This document shows positions 35,928-44,113 of a stretch of DNA of 64,000 nucleotides, piece after piece; the first letter of the stretch is position 1, and each line of letters begins with the position of its first letter. The notes beneath the pieces are model-generated. The model saw nothing but the letters and a program-made list of their open reading frames with translations. It had not been told where the DNA came from and searched no databases. Made by a program: the position numbers and the translations under genes. Source of the DNA: JANOZM01 sp031429355 (GTDB taxonomy: Bacteria > Pseudomonadota > Gammaproteobacteria > Burkholderiales > Burkholderiaceae_E); assembly GCA_031429355.1 (NCBI GenBank), contig JANOZM010000014.1, positions 248,001 to 312,000 of the forward strand. Direction: 5' to 3'.

Positions 35928-36740
35928 TTAATGCCCAATTTTGAAGTCATTCAACCCGGTTTTGTCTTGCCCACGTAGCAACCACAAAGGCCGCGTTGCA
36001 AAGCTGACGGGCACGCCAGTTTTTCCATTGGCGGGATTCAAATTGCGATCAAATAGTGAACTACCCGGCATATAGCGCAGCGCTACACCGGCGCGCCGCT
36101 TAGAAGAACGATTCACATTTGCGCCATGAATCATGTACACATCGTGCATCGACATTTGCCCGGCTTGCAATTGCACATCGACCGCATCGTTAGGATTAAA
36201 CGCATCGGCCTTAGTGCGTAAATTCAACACTAAATCAGTCCGATCTTCTTGCAAGTGCGGTAACACCACTTTGTCTTTGTGCGACTGAGGTACAACTCGC
36301 AAGCATCCATTCTCGATCGTCGAATCGTCCAAAGCCACCCAAACCGTACAGGTGGCTAGTGGGCGAATTGGCCAATAGTGCCCATCTTGATGCCAAGGTG
36401 TTTCCATTCCATCGCCCGCTGGTTTGCAAAAAATATGGCAACCCCACAAAATAATATCGTCGCCCAACACGCCGGTAACCAGCTCGACAATCTCGGGGTG
36501 CATCGCTAGTTTTAAAAACTCATTGCTACCGCTAACACCTTCCGAATTTTTGCCACCCTCACCAGCTCCGACCACATGCGCCGACACCAATTTTTCTGGA
36601 CGCACATCGGGGTTGGCCGTTATCAGTGCCGCAAGCACTTCCCGTAAGTGCGAAATTTCACGCGATGTAAGCCGAAAATCTGGAATTAACCAACCTTCTT
36701 TGTGATAGTTGTTAATTTGTGTTTCAGATAGATGCGCCAT
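35928..36740 (-). CDS. Phytanoyl-CoA dioxygenase (PhyH) family protein
   Basis: Fe(II)/2-oxoglutarate oxygenase of 270 residues. The HxD iron ligands are in TPWHQDGHYWP, the second histidine in HDVYMIHGANVN and the 2-oxoglutarate arginine in RRAGVALRYMPG. It is closer to the ectoine-hydroxylase/chlorinating PhyH group in layout than the copy at 6447, but the substrate is open. No partner biosynthetic genes are adjacent apart from the GNAT gene downstream on the same strand. Confidence 0.87.
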   Translation of the reverse strand: MAHLSETQINNYHKEGWLIPDFRLTSREISHLREVLAALITANPDVRPEKLVSAHVVGAGEGGKNSEGVSGSNEFLKLAMHPEIVELVTGVLGDDIILWGCHIFCKPAGDGMETPWHQDGHYWPIRPLATCTVWVALDDSTIENGCLRVVPQSHKDKVVLPHLQEDRTDLVLNLRTKADAFNPNDAVDVQLQAGQMSMHDVYMIHGANVNRSSKRRAGVALRYMPGSSLFDRNLNPANGKTGVPVSFATRPLWLLRGQDKTGLNDFKIGH

Positions 36741-36849
36741 GATGTGGTCTGCCCTAAACTAGAAGTAATTGCCGTCATCCGAACTGTAGCAAATTCGTTA
36801 AGAGTTGATGTAGGTAGCAATTATGCAGTTGCGTAAAAAGGAGTCTCCG

Positions 36850-37518
36850 ATGAAACACAATTCAATTATTAGATTCACAGCCGCTGCGCTCACGCTAGGC
36901 GCGATGACCCTATCGGGTTGCGCAAGCTTGGACAGCTCTCAACCCACCTCGCCCGCAATGGTCAAACGCGGTGCAATGACTGCGGTCGAGATCGAAGCGC
37001 ATTTACAGGCTGGGCTGCCCTCGAACGAAATTATCGCCGCCTTACAGCGCCGTGGCGCAGAGCCTGTAGGCTCTGAGGATGTTGAGTCCTTACGTAAAGC
37101 GGGAGCCTCCCACGCCTTAATTAATACCATCCTCCAAATTAACCAACCGGAACGTTATGTTTGGGTTGCGCCACCGCGATTCAGTGTTTTCTTTGGTCGC
37201 TCTGGCTGGTATTGGGTGGATTCGTTTGGCTGGCCAGTCTATCCACAACCGCATTCGGGTTGGTCGCCAAGGCATTGGGGGCATCACTACCACCCCGCTG
37301 CCCCTGTTTACATACCGGTTAAACCATCACCCAAGCAACAAGTAGAATCTGACAAAGGAGATTTGGCACCGGTAGCGCCTGTGAAGCCCTCGCCGCGAGC
37401 AGTCGAAAAAGATCCGCCTGCCCCAACAGACAAAAAGGTGTCGGAAAAACCGGTACCTGATAAAGCTATGCTGGAAAAACAAAAGCGAGAGCAGCGTGCG
37501 CTGCCCAATGAGAAGTGA
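36850..37518 (+). CDS. Proline-rich lipoprotein of unknown function
   Basis: Protein of 222 residues from the ATG at 36850, preceded by AAAAAGGAG at good spacing. Lipoprotein signal ends LSGC. A helical part (about 35-100) reads MTAVEIEAHLQAGLPSNEII and ESLRKAGASHALINTIL, a pattern seen in small repeat-like helical hairpins. It is followed by an aromatic segment (VWVAPPRFSVFFGRSGWYWV) and a charged, Pro/Lys-rich tail. I do not recognise a named family. It is followed directly by a 15-bp tandem repeat and a terminator. Confidence 0.75.
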   Translation: MKHNSIIRFTAAALTLGAMTLSGCASLDSSQPTSPAMVKRGAMTAVEIEAHLQAGLPSNEIIAALQRRGAEPVGSEDVESLRKAGASHALINTILQINQPERYVWVAPPRFSVFFGRSGWYWVDSFGWPVYPQPHSGWSPRHWGHHYHPAAPVYIPVKPSPKQQVESDKGDLAPVAPVKPSPRAVEKDPPAPTDKKVSEKPVPDKAMLEKQKREQRALPNEK

Positions 37519-37520
37519 CC

Positions 37521-37588
37521 TAGCGAGTAGTGACGTAACGAGTAGTGACGTAACGAGTAGTAACGCAGCGAGTAGTAACGCAACGAGG
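37521..37588. repeat. 15-bp tandem repeat, ~4.5 units
   Basis: Four full units of the form YARCGAGTAGTRACG (37521-37535, 37536-37550, 37551-37565, 37566-37580) and a partial fifth that merges into the stem of the terminator at 37584. It begins two bases after the lipoprotein stop. Units differ only at a few positions. Two of the three forward frames carry a stop in the units. Confidence 0.9.
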
Positions 37589-37611
37589 CCATACTATTCG
37601 GCCTCGTTTTT
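37584..37611 (+). terminator. Rho-independent terminator after the lipoprotein gene
   Basis: Stem CGAGGCC (37584-37590) with GGCCTCG (37600-37606), nine-base loop, then five T. The stop of the convergent small membrane gene (37594-37596) lies inside the loop. Confidence 0.85.
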
Positions 37612-37866
37612 AACCGCCCCAAGCATGCGCCAAATCTGAATCCGAATATGCAGTGCGGGTATAAACACCGCAATTGCGTAGGGCGTTAAGCCCAACAAAA
37701 CTCCAGCTGCACCTAGAACCCACCAAGCCCGTCGATCATAAACTTTTGCGTGTCGTTTTAACCATTCGCGGTTAGCTTCAACTTGCATCATTTCATCGAC
37801 CGACTCCTTGCGCACCGGCATTAAAGCCGGTGGCCAAATCATTCCAAGATACTCTTTCGGGATCAA
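37594..37866 (-). CDS. Small membrane protein of unknown function
   Basis: Protein of 90 residues. A charged N-terminal half (KESVDEMMQVEANREWLKRH) is followed by one or two hydrophobic stretches (WWVLGAAGVLLGLTPYAIAVFIPAL). No named family recognised. It ends in the loop of the convergent terminator. It starts 82 bp from the end of the glt operon on the same strand, so it could be transcribed as read-through from gltL, but its own promoter is equally possible. Confidence 0.6.
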   Translation of the reverse strand: MIPKEYLGMIWPPALMPVRKESVDEMMQVEANREWLKRHAKVYDRRAWWVLGAAGVLLGLTPYAIAVFIPALHIRIQIWRMLGAVKNEAE

Positions 37867-37948
37867 ACGAGTTCCTCAGTTAAAGCACTTTTTCAAGCGC
37901 TGCTTAATGATACTTAATGCGGTTAGTAACTGGGCTTATTGACTACGA

Positions 37949-38683
37949 TTAATGGCTGAGAATCTTACTCAAAAATTCTTGGGCGCGCGGACCACGTGGC
38001 GAACCAAAGAACTCATCGCGAGTACAGTCTTCAACAATTTTTCCTTGATCCATAAAAATCACGCGGTTTGCCACTTTGCGGGCAAAACCCATCTCGTGCG
38101 TAACCACCATCATGGTCATACCCTCTTTGGCTAATTGCACCATGACATCGAGCACTTCGTTCACCATTTCGGGATCTAGCGCAGAGGTTGGCTCATCAAA
38201 CAACATGCAAATAGGGTCCATCGCCAAAGCACGTGCAATCGCTACACGTTGCTGCTGACCACCGGATAATTGACCCGGAAATTTATCTTTATGCGCCGTT
38301 AAACCAACCCGCTCTAAAAGCGCTAGCGCCTTAGCGAGCGCATCAGCTTCCGAGCGGCCCAACACACGGGTTTGCCCGATAGTTAAGTTTTCTATAATGC
38401 ATAAATGCGGAAACAGCTCGAAGTGCTGAAAGACCATGCCGACACGCGAGCGCAATTTAGGTAGATCGGTTTTAGGATCGTGAATCGCTGTGCCATCTAC
38501 AGAGACCTCGCCTTTTTGAAAAGGCTCTAACGCATTAACGGTTTTAATCAGCGTAGATTTTCCCGAGCCGGACGGTCCGCAAACAACCACGACCTCGCCT
38601 TTTTCAATATTTGTGGTGCAATCTGTAAGCACTTGAAATTTGCCGTACCACTTGCTGACATTACGCATTTCGATCATCGACAT
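37949..38683 (-). CDS. gltL: Glutamate/aspartate ABC transporter ATP-binding protein GltL
   Basis: ATPase of a polar amino acid importer, 244 residues, the usual length. Walker [10 protein letters not shown], signature [15 protein letters not shown], Walker [13 protein letters not shown] and H-loop VVTHEMGFA are all present. It is the last gene of gltI-gltJ-gltK-gltL, here read right to left. With GltJ and GltK it imports glutamate or aspartate delivered by GltI, which suits the aspartase gene directly upstream. Confidence 0.94.
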   Translation of the reverse strand: MSMIEMRNVSKWYGKFQVLTDCTTNIEKGEVVVVCGPSGSGKSTLIKTVNALEPFQKGEVSVDGTAIHDPKTDLPKLRSRVGMVFQHFELFPHLCIIENLTIGQTRVLGRSEADALAKALALLERVGLTAHKDKFPGQLSGGQQQRVAIARALAMDPICMLFDEPTSALDPEMVNEVLDVMVQLAKEGMTMMVVTHEMGFARKVANRVIFMDQGKIVEDCTRDEFFGSPRGPRAQEFLSKILSH

Positions 38684-38718
38684 GATGAGTTCCTAATTGT
38701 TATTTTTTTATAAATAAA

Positions 38719-39384
38719 TTAACGAATGATGGCTACGCGCTGCTGCACTCGCTTGGCGATGTACGACAACGAAAAGCAAATCACAAAATAAATGAGCGCC
38801 GCAAAAATATACATTTCGACAGGACGACCGTAGTTTTTGCCGGTTACTTCAGTGGCCTTAAACAAATCCTTTGCGCCGATGGCATAGACCAACGAGGTGT
38901 CTTGAAACAAAATAATGGTTTGCGTTAAAAACACCGGCAACATATTACGAAAGGCTTGCGGCAACACAATTAAGCGCATCGACTGTGCATAGGTCATGCC
39001 AATGGCATTGCCCGCATAGACTTGGCCTTTTGGCACCGATTGAATACCCGCGCGAACGATTTCACTAAAGTACGCAGCTTCGAACAACGTAAATGTAATG
39101 ACCGCTGAAAGCTCGGCACCGATCGCCTTACCAATAACTAATGGAATAATCAAAAAGAACCAAAGAATAACCATGACCAACGGAATTGAACGCAGCCCAT
39201 CAACATAGATCGTTGCAAAAATTCGCATTGGCGCATTGGATGACAAACGCATTAAAGCTAGTACAGTGCCTAACGCAATCCCACCCACCATCGCGACCAC
39301 CGTTAGGAAAACCGAGAACTTCAGTCCCTCCCATACGAACGGCAAACTGGCCTGAATAACTGTGAAATCAAAATCTCCACCCAT
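38719..39384 (-). CDS. gltK: Glutamate/aspartate ABC transporter permease GltK
   Basis: HisM/GlnP-type inner-membrane permease of 221 residues. It shows MRIFATIYVDGLRSIPLVMV (permease signature for polar amino acid importers), FEAAYFSEIVRAGIQSVPKGQ and the EAA-loop-like GNAIGMTYAQSMRLIVLPQA. It starts 9 bp after gltJ and pairs with it to form the channel. Confidence 0.93.
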   Translation of the reverse strand: MGGDFDFTVIQASLPFVWEGLKFSVFLTVVAMVGGIALGTVLALMRLSSNAPMRIFATIYVDGLRSIPLVMVILWFFLIIPLVIGKAIGAELSAVITFTLFEAAYFSEIVRAGIQSVPKGQVYAGNAIGMTYAQSMRLIVLPQAFRNMLPVFLTQTIILFQDTSLVYAIGAKDLFKATEVTGKNYGRPVEMYIFAALIYFVICFSLSYIAKRVQQRVAIIR

Positions 39385-39393
39385 GGCGCGCTC

Positions 39394-40140
39394 CTAGTGT
39401 CCGCCTGCGCCCTGAGCAATTAAGCCAGGGACACGGGTTCGTTTTTCAATAAACTTCATACCGCGATTAGCGGTGAAGGCGCAGATGAAATACAGCACGG
39501 TTACAGCGATATAAGTCTCGATCCCCTGCTCAGAATCCTCTTGCATTTGCCTTGCTTGGAATGTCAGCTCTAATACACCGATGGCAAAGGCCACCGATGA
39601 ATTTTTAAAGACATTCATGAATTCGGATGTTAGCGGTGGCAAAATAATGCGGAAGGCCATCGGCAGCAAGACAAAGCGGTAAGTTTGAAAGGTTGTAAAG
39701 CCCATTGCATAGCCAGCGTAGCGTTGGCCCCGCGATAACGATTCGACACCGGCGCGCACTTGTTCGGCAATACGTGCCGATGTAAACAAACCCAAGCCAA
39801 TTGCTGCAGTAACAAACTCTTTGGCCGGCATCTCTTGCTTAACCCACAGGCCCCAAGACTTTGGTAGCAGTTCGGGTACGACAAAGAACCAAAGAAACAA
39901 TTGCACCAAAATTGGAATATTGCGAAACAACTCGACCCAACAATTGCCGATCATGCGCAACCATTTGTTTGGAACGGTTCGAAACGTTCCCATGACCGAA
40001 CCAATTACAAACGCAATGATCCAAGCGGTAATTGCCACGGCGAGGGTCCATCCAAGGCCAGAAATCAGCCAGTCTAGGTAGGTTTCGTCGCCTCCCTTAA
40101 TCTTCTCTAGGAAGATTCCCCAATTCCAGTTGTAGTTCAT
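39394..40140 (-). CDS. gltJ: Glutamate/aspartate ABC transporter permease GltJ
   Basis: Inner-membrane permease of 248 residues. MNYNWNWGIFL at the N-terminus is characteristic of GltJ. Also present are NCWVELFRNIPILVQLFLWFF and TSARIAEQVRAGVESLSRGQ with the following coupling-helix sequence YAGYAMGFTTFQTYRFVLLP. It is separated from gltI by a 124-bp gap that contains an attenuator-like hairpin, so it is probably expressed at a lower level than the binding protein. Confidence 0.94.
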   Translation of the reverse strand: MNYNWNWGIFLEKIKGGDETYLDWLISGLGWTLAVAITAWIIAFVIGSVMGTFRTVPNKWLRMIGNCWVELFRNIPILVQLFLWFFVVPELLPKSWGLWVKQEMPAKEFVTAAIGLGLFTSARIAEQVRAGVESLSRGQRYAGYAMGFTTFQTYRFVLLPMAFRIILPPLTSEFMNVFKNSSVAFAIGVLELTFQARQMQEDSEQGIETYIAVTVLYFICAFTANRGMKFIEKRTRVPGLIAQGAGGH

Positions 40141-40160
40141 TTTTTTCTCTTTGGAATTAA

Positions 40161-40194
40161 AAAAAGCCCGCCTAAGAAATTCGTAGACGGGCCT
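40161..40194 (-). terminator. Attenuator-type hairpin between gltI and gltJ
   Basis: Arms GCCCGCCTA (40166-40174) and TAGACGGGC (40184-40192) pair with one mismatch. In the operon direction the hairpin is followed by seven U. It would end most gltI transcripts and let a fraction continue into gltJKL, the usual way to raise binding protein over membrane subunits. Confidence 0.75.
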
Positions 40195-40264
40195 TTAGTT
40201 TACAGCTTCAACTCAGTAATGCAAGAACGCGCAAAGCAAATTTACTTAGCGCGTACTTTACAAT

Positions 40265-41149
40265 TTAGATACCTTTGTCATTAGGCGCCTTCATGGCGTC
40301 TTTTAGCTCTTGGCTCATCGCAAAGTTCAAGTTGCTGTTCTTTGGTGGAATTGCTGAGGTAAACCATTTAGCATACAACTTGTCCAACTCGCCGCTTTTC
40401 ATCATGGCAACGATGGTGTCATCGGCTACCTTTTTGAATGCTGGATCGTCTTTACGCAACATAATGGCGATTGGCTCTTGACGCAATGTTTCGCCGGTAA
40501 TCATGTACTCGCCAGGGTTTTTTGCATTAGCAATTAAGCCAGCCAACAAGTTGTCATCCATTACAAACGCAACAGCACGATCGGTCTCTAGCAACAAGAA
40601 TGAATCGCCATGGTCTTTACCGTAAACTTCTTTAAAGTCGATTCCCTTGCCTTTTTCGTGTGCACGCATTAAGGCCACCGAAGTAGTTCCCTGTGTAGTA
40701 GCCACTGGTTTACCGTTCAATTGAGCCAAGGTAGTAATTCCGGAAGCCTTTTTAGTAGCCATACGCACATTGGTTACGAACGTTGTGTACGCGAAAGCCA
40801 CTTGCTTTTGACGATCCATCGAATTAGTGGTTGAACCACATTCGATATCGACTGTTCCGTTAGTTAACAAAGGAATACGGTTTTGCGAAGTAACGGCTTG
40901 CGTTTCAACTTTCAAACCAGGCATTGCGATTTGTTTTTTAACATTTTCGATGATGGCGTTGCACACATCGATGTGGTAGCCAACGGGCTTTTGGTTTTGA
41001 TCCAAGTACGACAAAGGGGCCGAGGTTTCACGGATTCCCATGACGATTTTGCCTGCATCTTTTACCTTCTTCAAGGTACCTTCTTGGGCGCTAGCACCAG
41101 CCGCTACAAATAAGCTTAAAGCTACAAACGTTAGTTTTGCTAATTTCAT
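40265..41149 (-). CDS. gltI: Periplasmic glutamate/aspartate-binding protein GltI
   Basis: Substrate-binding protein of 294 residues with signal peptide (about 1-21, ASA/QEG). SBP family 3 features are ETSAPLSYLDQNQKPVGYHIDVC near the N-terminus, VDIECGSTTN, TTQGTTSVALMR and the hinge region RAVAFVMDDNLLAG. It closely follows GltI/YbeJ layout. First gene of the glt operon, encoded downstream of aspA on the same strand. Confidence 0.94.
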   Translation of the reverse strand: MKLAKLTFVALSLFVAAGASAQEGTLKKVKDAGKIVMGIRETSAPLSYLDQNQKPVGYHIDVCNAIIENVKKQIAMPGLKVETQAVTSQNRIPLLTNGTVDIECGSTTNSMDRQKQVAFAYTTFVTNVRMATKKASGITTLAQLNGKPVATTQGTTSVALMRAHEKGKGIDFKEVYGKDHGDSFLLLETDRAVAFVMDDNLLAGLIANAKNPGEYMITGETLRQEPIAIMLRKDDPAFKKVADDTIVAMMKSGELDKLYAKWFTSAIPPKNSNLNFAMSQELKDAMKAPNDKGI

Positions 41150-41283
41150 TGTTAAGTCTCTCCATTATTTTTTTGGGTGGCGAAGTATAAGGGAAGTCGG
41201 CCAAGCTGCAACTGAAATCCCCAAGTCCGTAATTGATGCGCAGCGTTTTCGCCAAAACCGCTTTGCTTAAATCCAATAACGAA

Positions 41284-42720
41284 TTAAGTGATTAATCGGC
41301 TGACAGGCGCAGTTAAACGCTCGGGGCTTAAAATACGATCCAGCTGCTCTTTAGTTAAGAGTCCCTGCTCCAACACCAAATCGGCGACTGGCCTGCCCTG
41401 CTTCAGCGCGGCTTTTGCTATTTCCGCTGATTTTTCGTAGCCAATGTACGGATTTAGTGCAGTCGCTAGGCCAGCAGATCGGGCAACCCGTTCAGCCAAC
41501 AATTCGACGTTAGCAGTGATACCAGGAACGCAATGTTGCGCCAAAACGTTGCAGCCGTTAGTTAGGTGATGAATACTTTTAAACAAACTCCAACCAATGA
41601 TTGGTTCGAAAGCATTTAATTGCAGCTGGCCAGCTTCGGCGGCCATGGTTACCGTGATGTCATTGCCGATCACTTCAAACGCAATTTGATTAACAACCTC
41701 GGGGATAATCGGATTAACTTTGCCTGGCATGATTGAGGAACCAGCCGCACGCTCGGGTAAATTAATTTCACCGAATCCAGACTGAGGACCGCTGGACAAC
41801 AAACGCAAATCGTTACACATTTTAGAAACTTTACAGGCCACGCGTTTCAACACGCCCGAAAGCTGCACAAACGCACCAACGTCTTGGGTCGCTTCAATTA
41901 AGTCGGGTGCAGGTTGCAAGGGTTTACCCGATAGTTGAGCAAGGCGCGCGCAAACCATCCGGCTGTAGTTCGGGTCGGTATTAATGCCCGTCCCAATAGC
42001 GGTAGCACCTAGGTTAATTTCAGTCATTAAGGCTGCCGCTTCACGCACCCTAGAAATATCTTCGCCAAGCATTACAGCAAAGGTTCGAAATTCCTGACCT
42101 AAGGTCATCGGTACTGCGTCTTGCAATTGCGTGCGGCCAATTTTAATGATGTTTGCAAATTCGCTAGCTTTCGCAGCAAATTCGTTTTGCAAGGTCTGCA
42201 TAGAGTCCACCAAGCCATCAAGCGCAAACAGCATTGCTAATCGAACGGCTGTGGGGTAAGCATCATTAGTACTTTGCGATTGATTGACATCATCGATTGG
42301 ATGCAAAAACTGATACTCACCTTTTGTGTGACCCAGCAATTCGAGCGCACGATTTGCAATGACTTCGTTTGCGTTCATGTTGGTCGACGTACCAGCCCCG
42401 CCTTGAATGACATCGACAATAAATTGATCGTGAAACTTACCCGCTAGAATTTCCTTGCAAGCCGCACGAATTACTTCAGATTTTTTTTGTGACAAAGTGC
42501 CTAAACGAGCATTTGTGTCTGCGGCGGCTTCCTTTACTAGAGCCAGTGCTTCAATTAACTCTCGCGCAGCCCCAATGGGCACACCCGAAATCGGGAAATT
42601 TTCTTTTGCTCTTAGGGTATGAATACCCCAATACACAGACTGCGGTACGGACAACTCGCCTAAAGAATCATGTTCTAGTCGGGTGTTGGTATTGAAAATG
42701 GGTTGTACGACATCATTCAT
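41284..42720 (-). CDS. aspA: Aspartate ammonia-lyase
   Basis: Converts L-aspartate to fumarate and ammonia. From the ATG at 42720 the protein has 478 residues, as usual for AspA; an upstream frame to 42801 adds 27 residues without similarity. The fumarase/aspartase signature is clear in GSSIMPGKVNP. Also present are QGGAGTSTNMNANEVIANRA, NQSQSTNDAYPTA and the TAIGTGINTDP segment. AspA differs from fumarase mainly in substrate-pocket residues; the nearby glutamate/aspartate importer supports the aspartase call. It lies 134 bp upstream of gltI. Confidence 0.92.
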   Translation of the reverse strand: MNDVVQPIFNTNTRLEHDSLGELSVPQSVYWGIHTLRAKENFPISGVPIGAARELIEALALVKEAAADTNARLGTLSQKKSEVIRAACKEILAGKFHDQFIVDVIQGGAGTSTNMNANEVIANRALELLGHTKGEYQFLHPIDDVNQSQSTNDAYPTAVRLAMLFALDGLVDSMQTLQNEFAAKASEFANIIKIGRTQLQDAVPMTLGQEFRTFAVMLGEDISRVREAAALMTEINLGATAIGTGINTDPNYSRMVCARLAQLSGKPLQPAPDLIEATQDVGAFVQLSGVLKRVACKVSKMCNDLRLLSSGPQSGFGEINLPERAAGSSIMPGKVNPIIPEVVNQIAFEVIGNDITVTMAAEAGQLQLNAFEPIIGWSLFKSIHHLTNGCNVLAQHCVPGITANVELLAERVARSAGLATALNPYIGYEKSAEIAKAALKQGRPVADLVLEQGLLTKEQLDRILSPERLTAPVSRLIT

Positions 42721-42926
42721 TTTTTTACGACACACGCTTTTGGCAAGCGCCGCGAAAGTTGGAGTGTGCGAACTATACGACTGTAGGTCAGTACGCGCCA
42801 ATGCTGTTTATTTATTCGTTTATGCATAAAACGCATAACCCTAGAGCCAATCAACCTCAGGGTTAAACTAGTGAATCAGGGCATAATAGGCCGCTCATTT
42901 CAACGCCGTTTCTTACGTTAGCTCTC

Positions 42927-43208
42927 ATGTTTTTTCTAGCCTCAACCAAGAATAAAAGCCTGCGCAAATTCACGATCTCAATTGCTAGTTTCGTACTTTT
43001 TTTGCAATTAAGCGGTTGTGCGTTAACGATTCAAAATCAACCAGTCAACCTGCCAATTCAAAGCAAAGCCGAGCAAGGGCTGGGTGCGAGCGTGAACGCC
43101 GTACGAAACATCGTTGGCGAAAACTTAATTGGTTTCTCATTTTCTGGTGGCGGGATGCGCGCTGCCGCTTTTTACGGTTTTAACGGCCAGACGAGCCAAT
43201 CGCAGTTT
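42927..43208 (+). pseudogene. Patatin-like lipoprotein, truncated after the oxyanion motif
   Basis: The open frame starts MFFLASTKNKSLRKFT with a lipoprotein signal ending LQLSGC. It continues to GFSFSGGGMRAAAF, which is the beginning of a patatin phospholipase domain (glycine-rich oxyanion hole). Soon after that the similarity ends, around 43175-43205, and the frame runs into the antisense of the convergent LysR gene. The GxSxG nucleophile and the DG/A dyad of patatins are missing. So only the 5' fifth of a secreted patatin-like gene remains, cut by a deletion or rearrangement whose right side is the LysR gene end. Confidence 0.72.
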
Positions 43209-44108
43209 TTAGCAAAGCTGCCAAACCTGTTGAGCTTTGTCTTTTACTTTGCGTGTGTCGCTAGGTTTTTCCCGATACAGGCGAATTTCCATAGTCTCTT
43301 GAAAACGCTCGTCTACTTTGGCTAAACTCTTTGCCTTGACTTCACGGCTTACTGCGCTATCGGGTAACCAAGCTACGCCATGACCTTCGATAGCCATCAT
43401 CTTTAAACCCTCAGACATATCGGTTTCGTAGACTTGCTCTAAGTGCAAAATTGGCTTGGCCTTTTCGCGAATACGATCAACGACACGCCCGATGTAAGCA
43501 TTGGCCGAGTACGACAAAAAAGGCACGCGCGCGTTGCTTTTACCCGGCAGCGTATACAAGGGAACGCCGTTGCGATCGCATTTGCTATAGGCCGACACGG
43601 TTTCACTGCCTAGTACTTTCATATCGTAACGTTGACTGTCTAACTGAACAGGCAAATTGGGGTGGTGATAACAAATCAGCAAATCGCAAGTGCCTTCGGC
43701 AAGTGCTAACACGGCATCGTGTACGTTACCTGCAAGTAGTCGGCTTTTAATTGGGCCTAGCTCTTTTTCTAACAGCTTTATCCACTTGGGTACAAACACA
43801 AAAGACAGCGTGTGAGGTACCGCCAACTCGATTGTCTCTTCCGATACTTTGCCTTGCCCACGCAACATGGCGCGCGAAGTATTTAATTGGTTTAGCATCG
43901 TTAAGGCTTGCTCGTAAAACACTTGGCCCGCTTGCGTAAGGCGTGTGGGGTAACTAGTGCGATCGATTAAATCAACACCAACCCAAGCCTCTAATGATTG
44001 AATTCTTCGCGAGAACGCCGGTTGGGTCACGTTACGCAATAATGCCGAACGCGAAAAGCTACCAGTCTCTGCTAACGAAACAAAATCCTCCAACCATTTC
44101 GATTCCAT
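43209..44108 (-). CDS. LysR family transcriptional regulator
   Basis: Protein of 299 residues from the ATG at 44108. The helix-turn-helix is FVSLAETGSFSRSALLRNVTQPAFSRRIQSLE (split here across the two helices), followed by WVGVDLIDRTSYPTRLTQAG. An effector-binding domain follows. The in-frame ATG at 44141 would overlap the upstream ABC gene and adds no similarity. It sits 5 bp downstream of the Atm1-type exporter on the same strand, so they may be co-transcribed. Its 3' end borders the truncated patatin gene, so its last codons could be a product of that rearrangement. Confidence 0.87.
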   Translation of the reverse strand: MESKWLEDFVSLAETGSFSRSALLRNVTQPAFSRRIQSLEAWVGVDLIDRTSYPTRLTQAGQVFYEQALTMLNQLNTSRAMLRGQGKVSEETIELAVPHTLSFVFVPKWIKLLEKELGPIKSRLLAGNVHDAVLALAEGTCDLLICYHHPNLPVQLDSQRYDMKVLGSETVSAYSKCDRNGVPLYTLPGKSNARVPFLSYSANAYIGRVVDRIREKAKPILHLEQVYETDMSEGLKMMAIEGHGVAWLPDSAVSREVKAKSLAKVDERFQETMEIRLYREKPSDTRKVKDKAQQVWQLC

Positions 44109-44113
44109 AGACG

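Noticed and set aside
37521..37588. Possible CRISPR-like array
   Set aside because: Units are contiguous 15-mers without spacers and there are no cas genes.
37308..37673. Minus-strand frame with a Leu-Arg-Tyr-Tyr-Ser type repeat
   Set aside because: The peptide repeat is only the 15-bp DNA repeat translated in reverse; the frame overlaps the lipoprotein gene and terminator.
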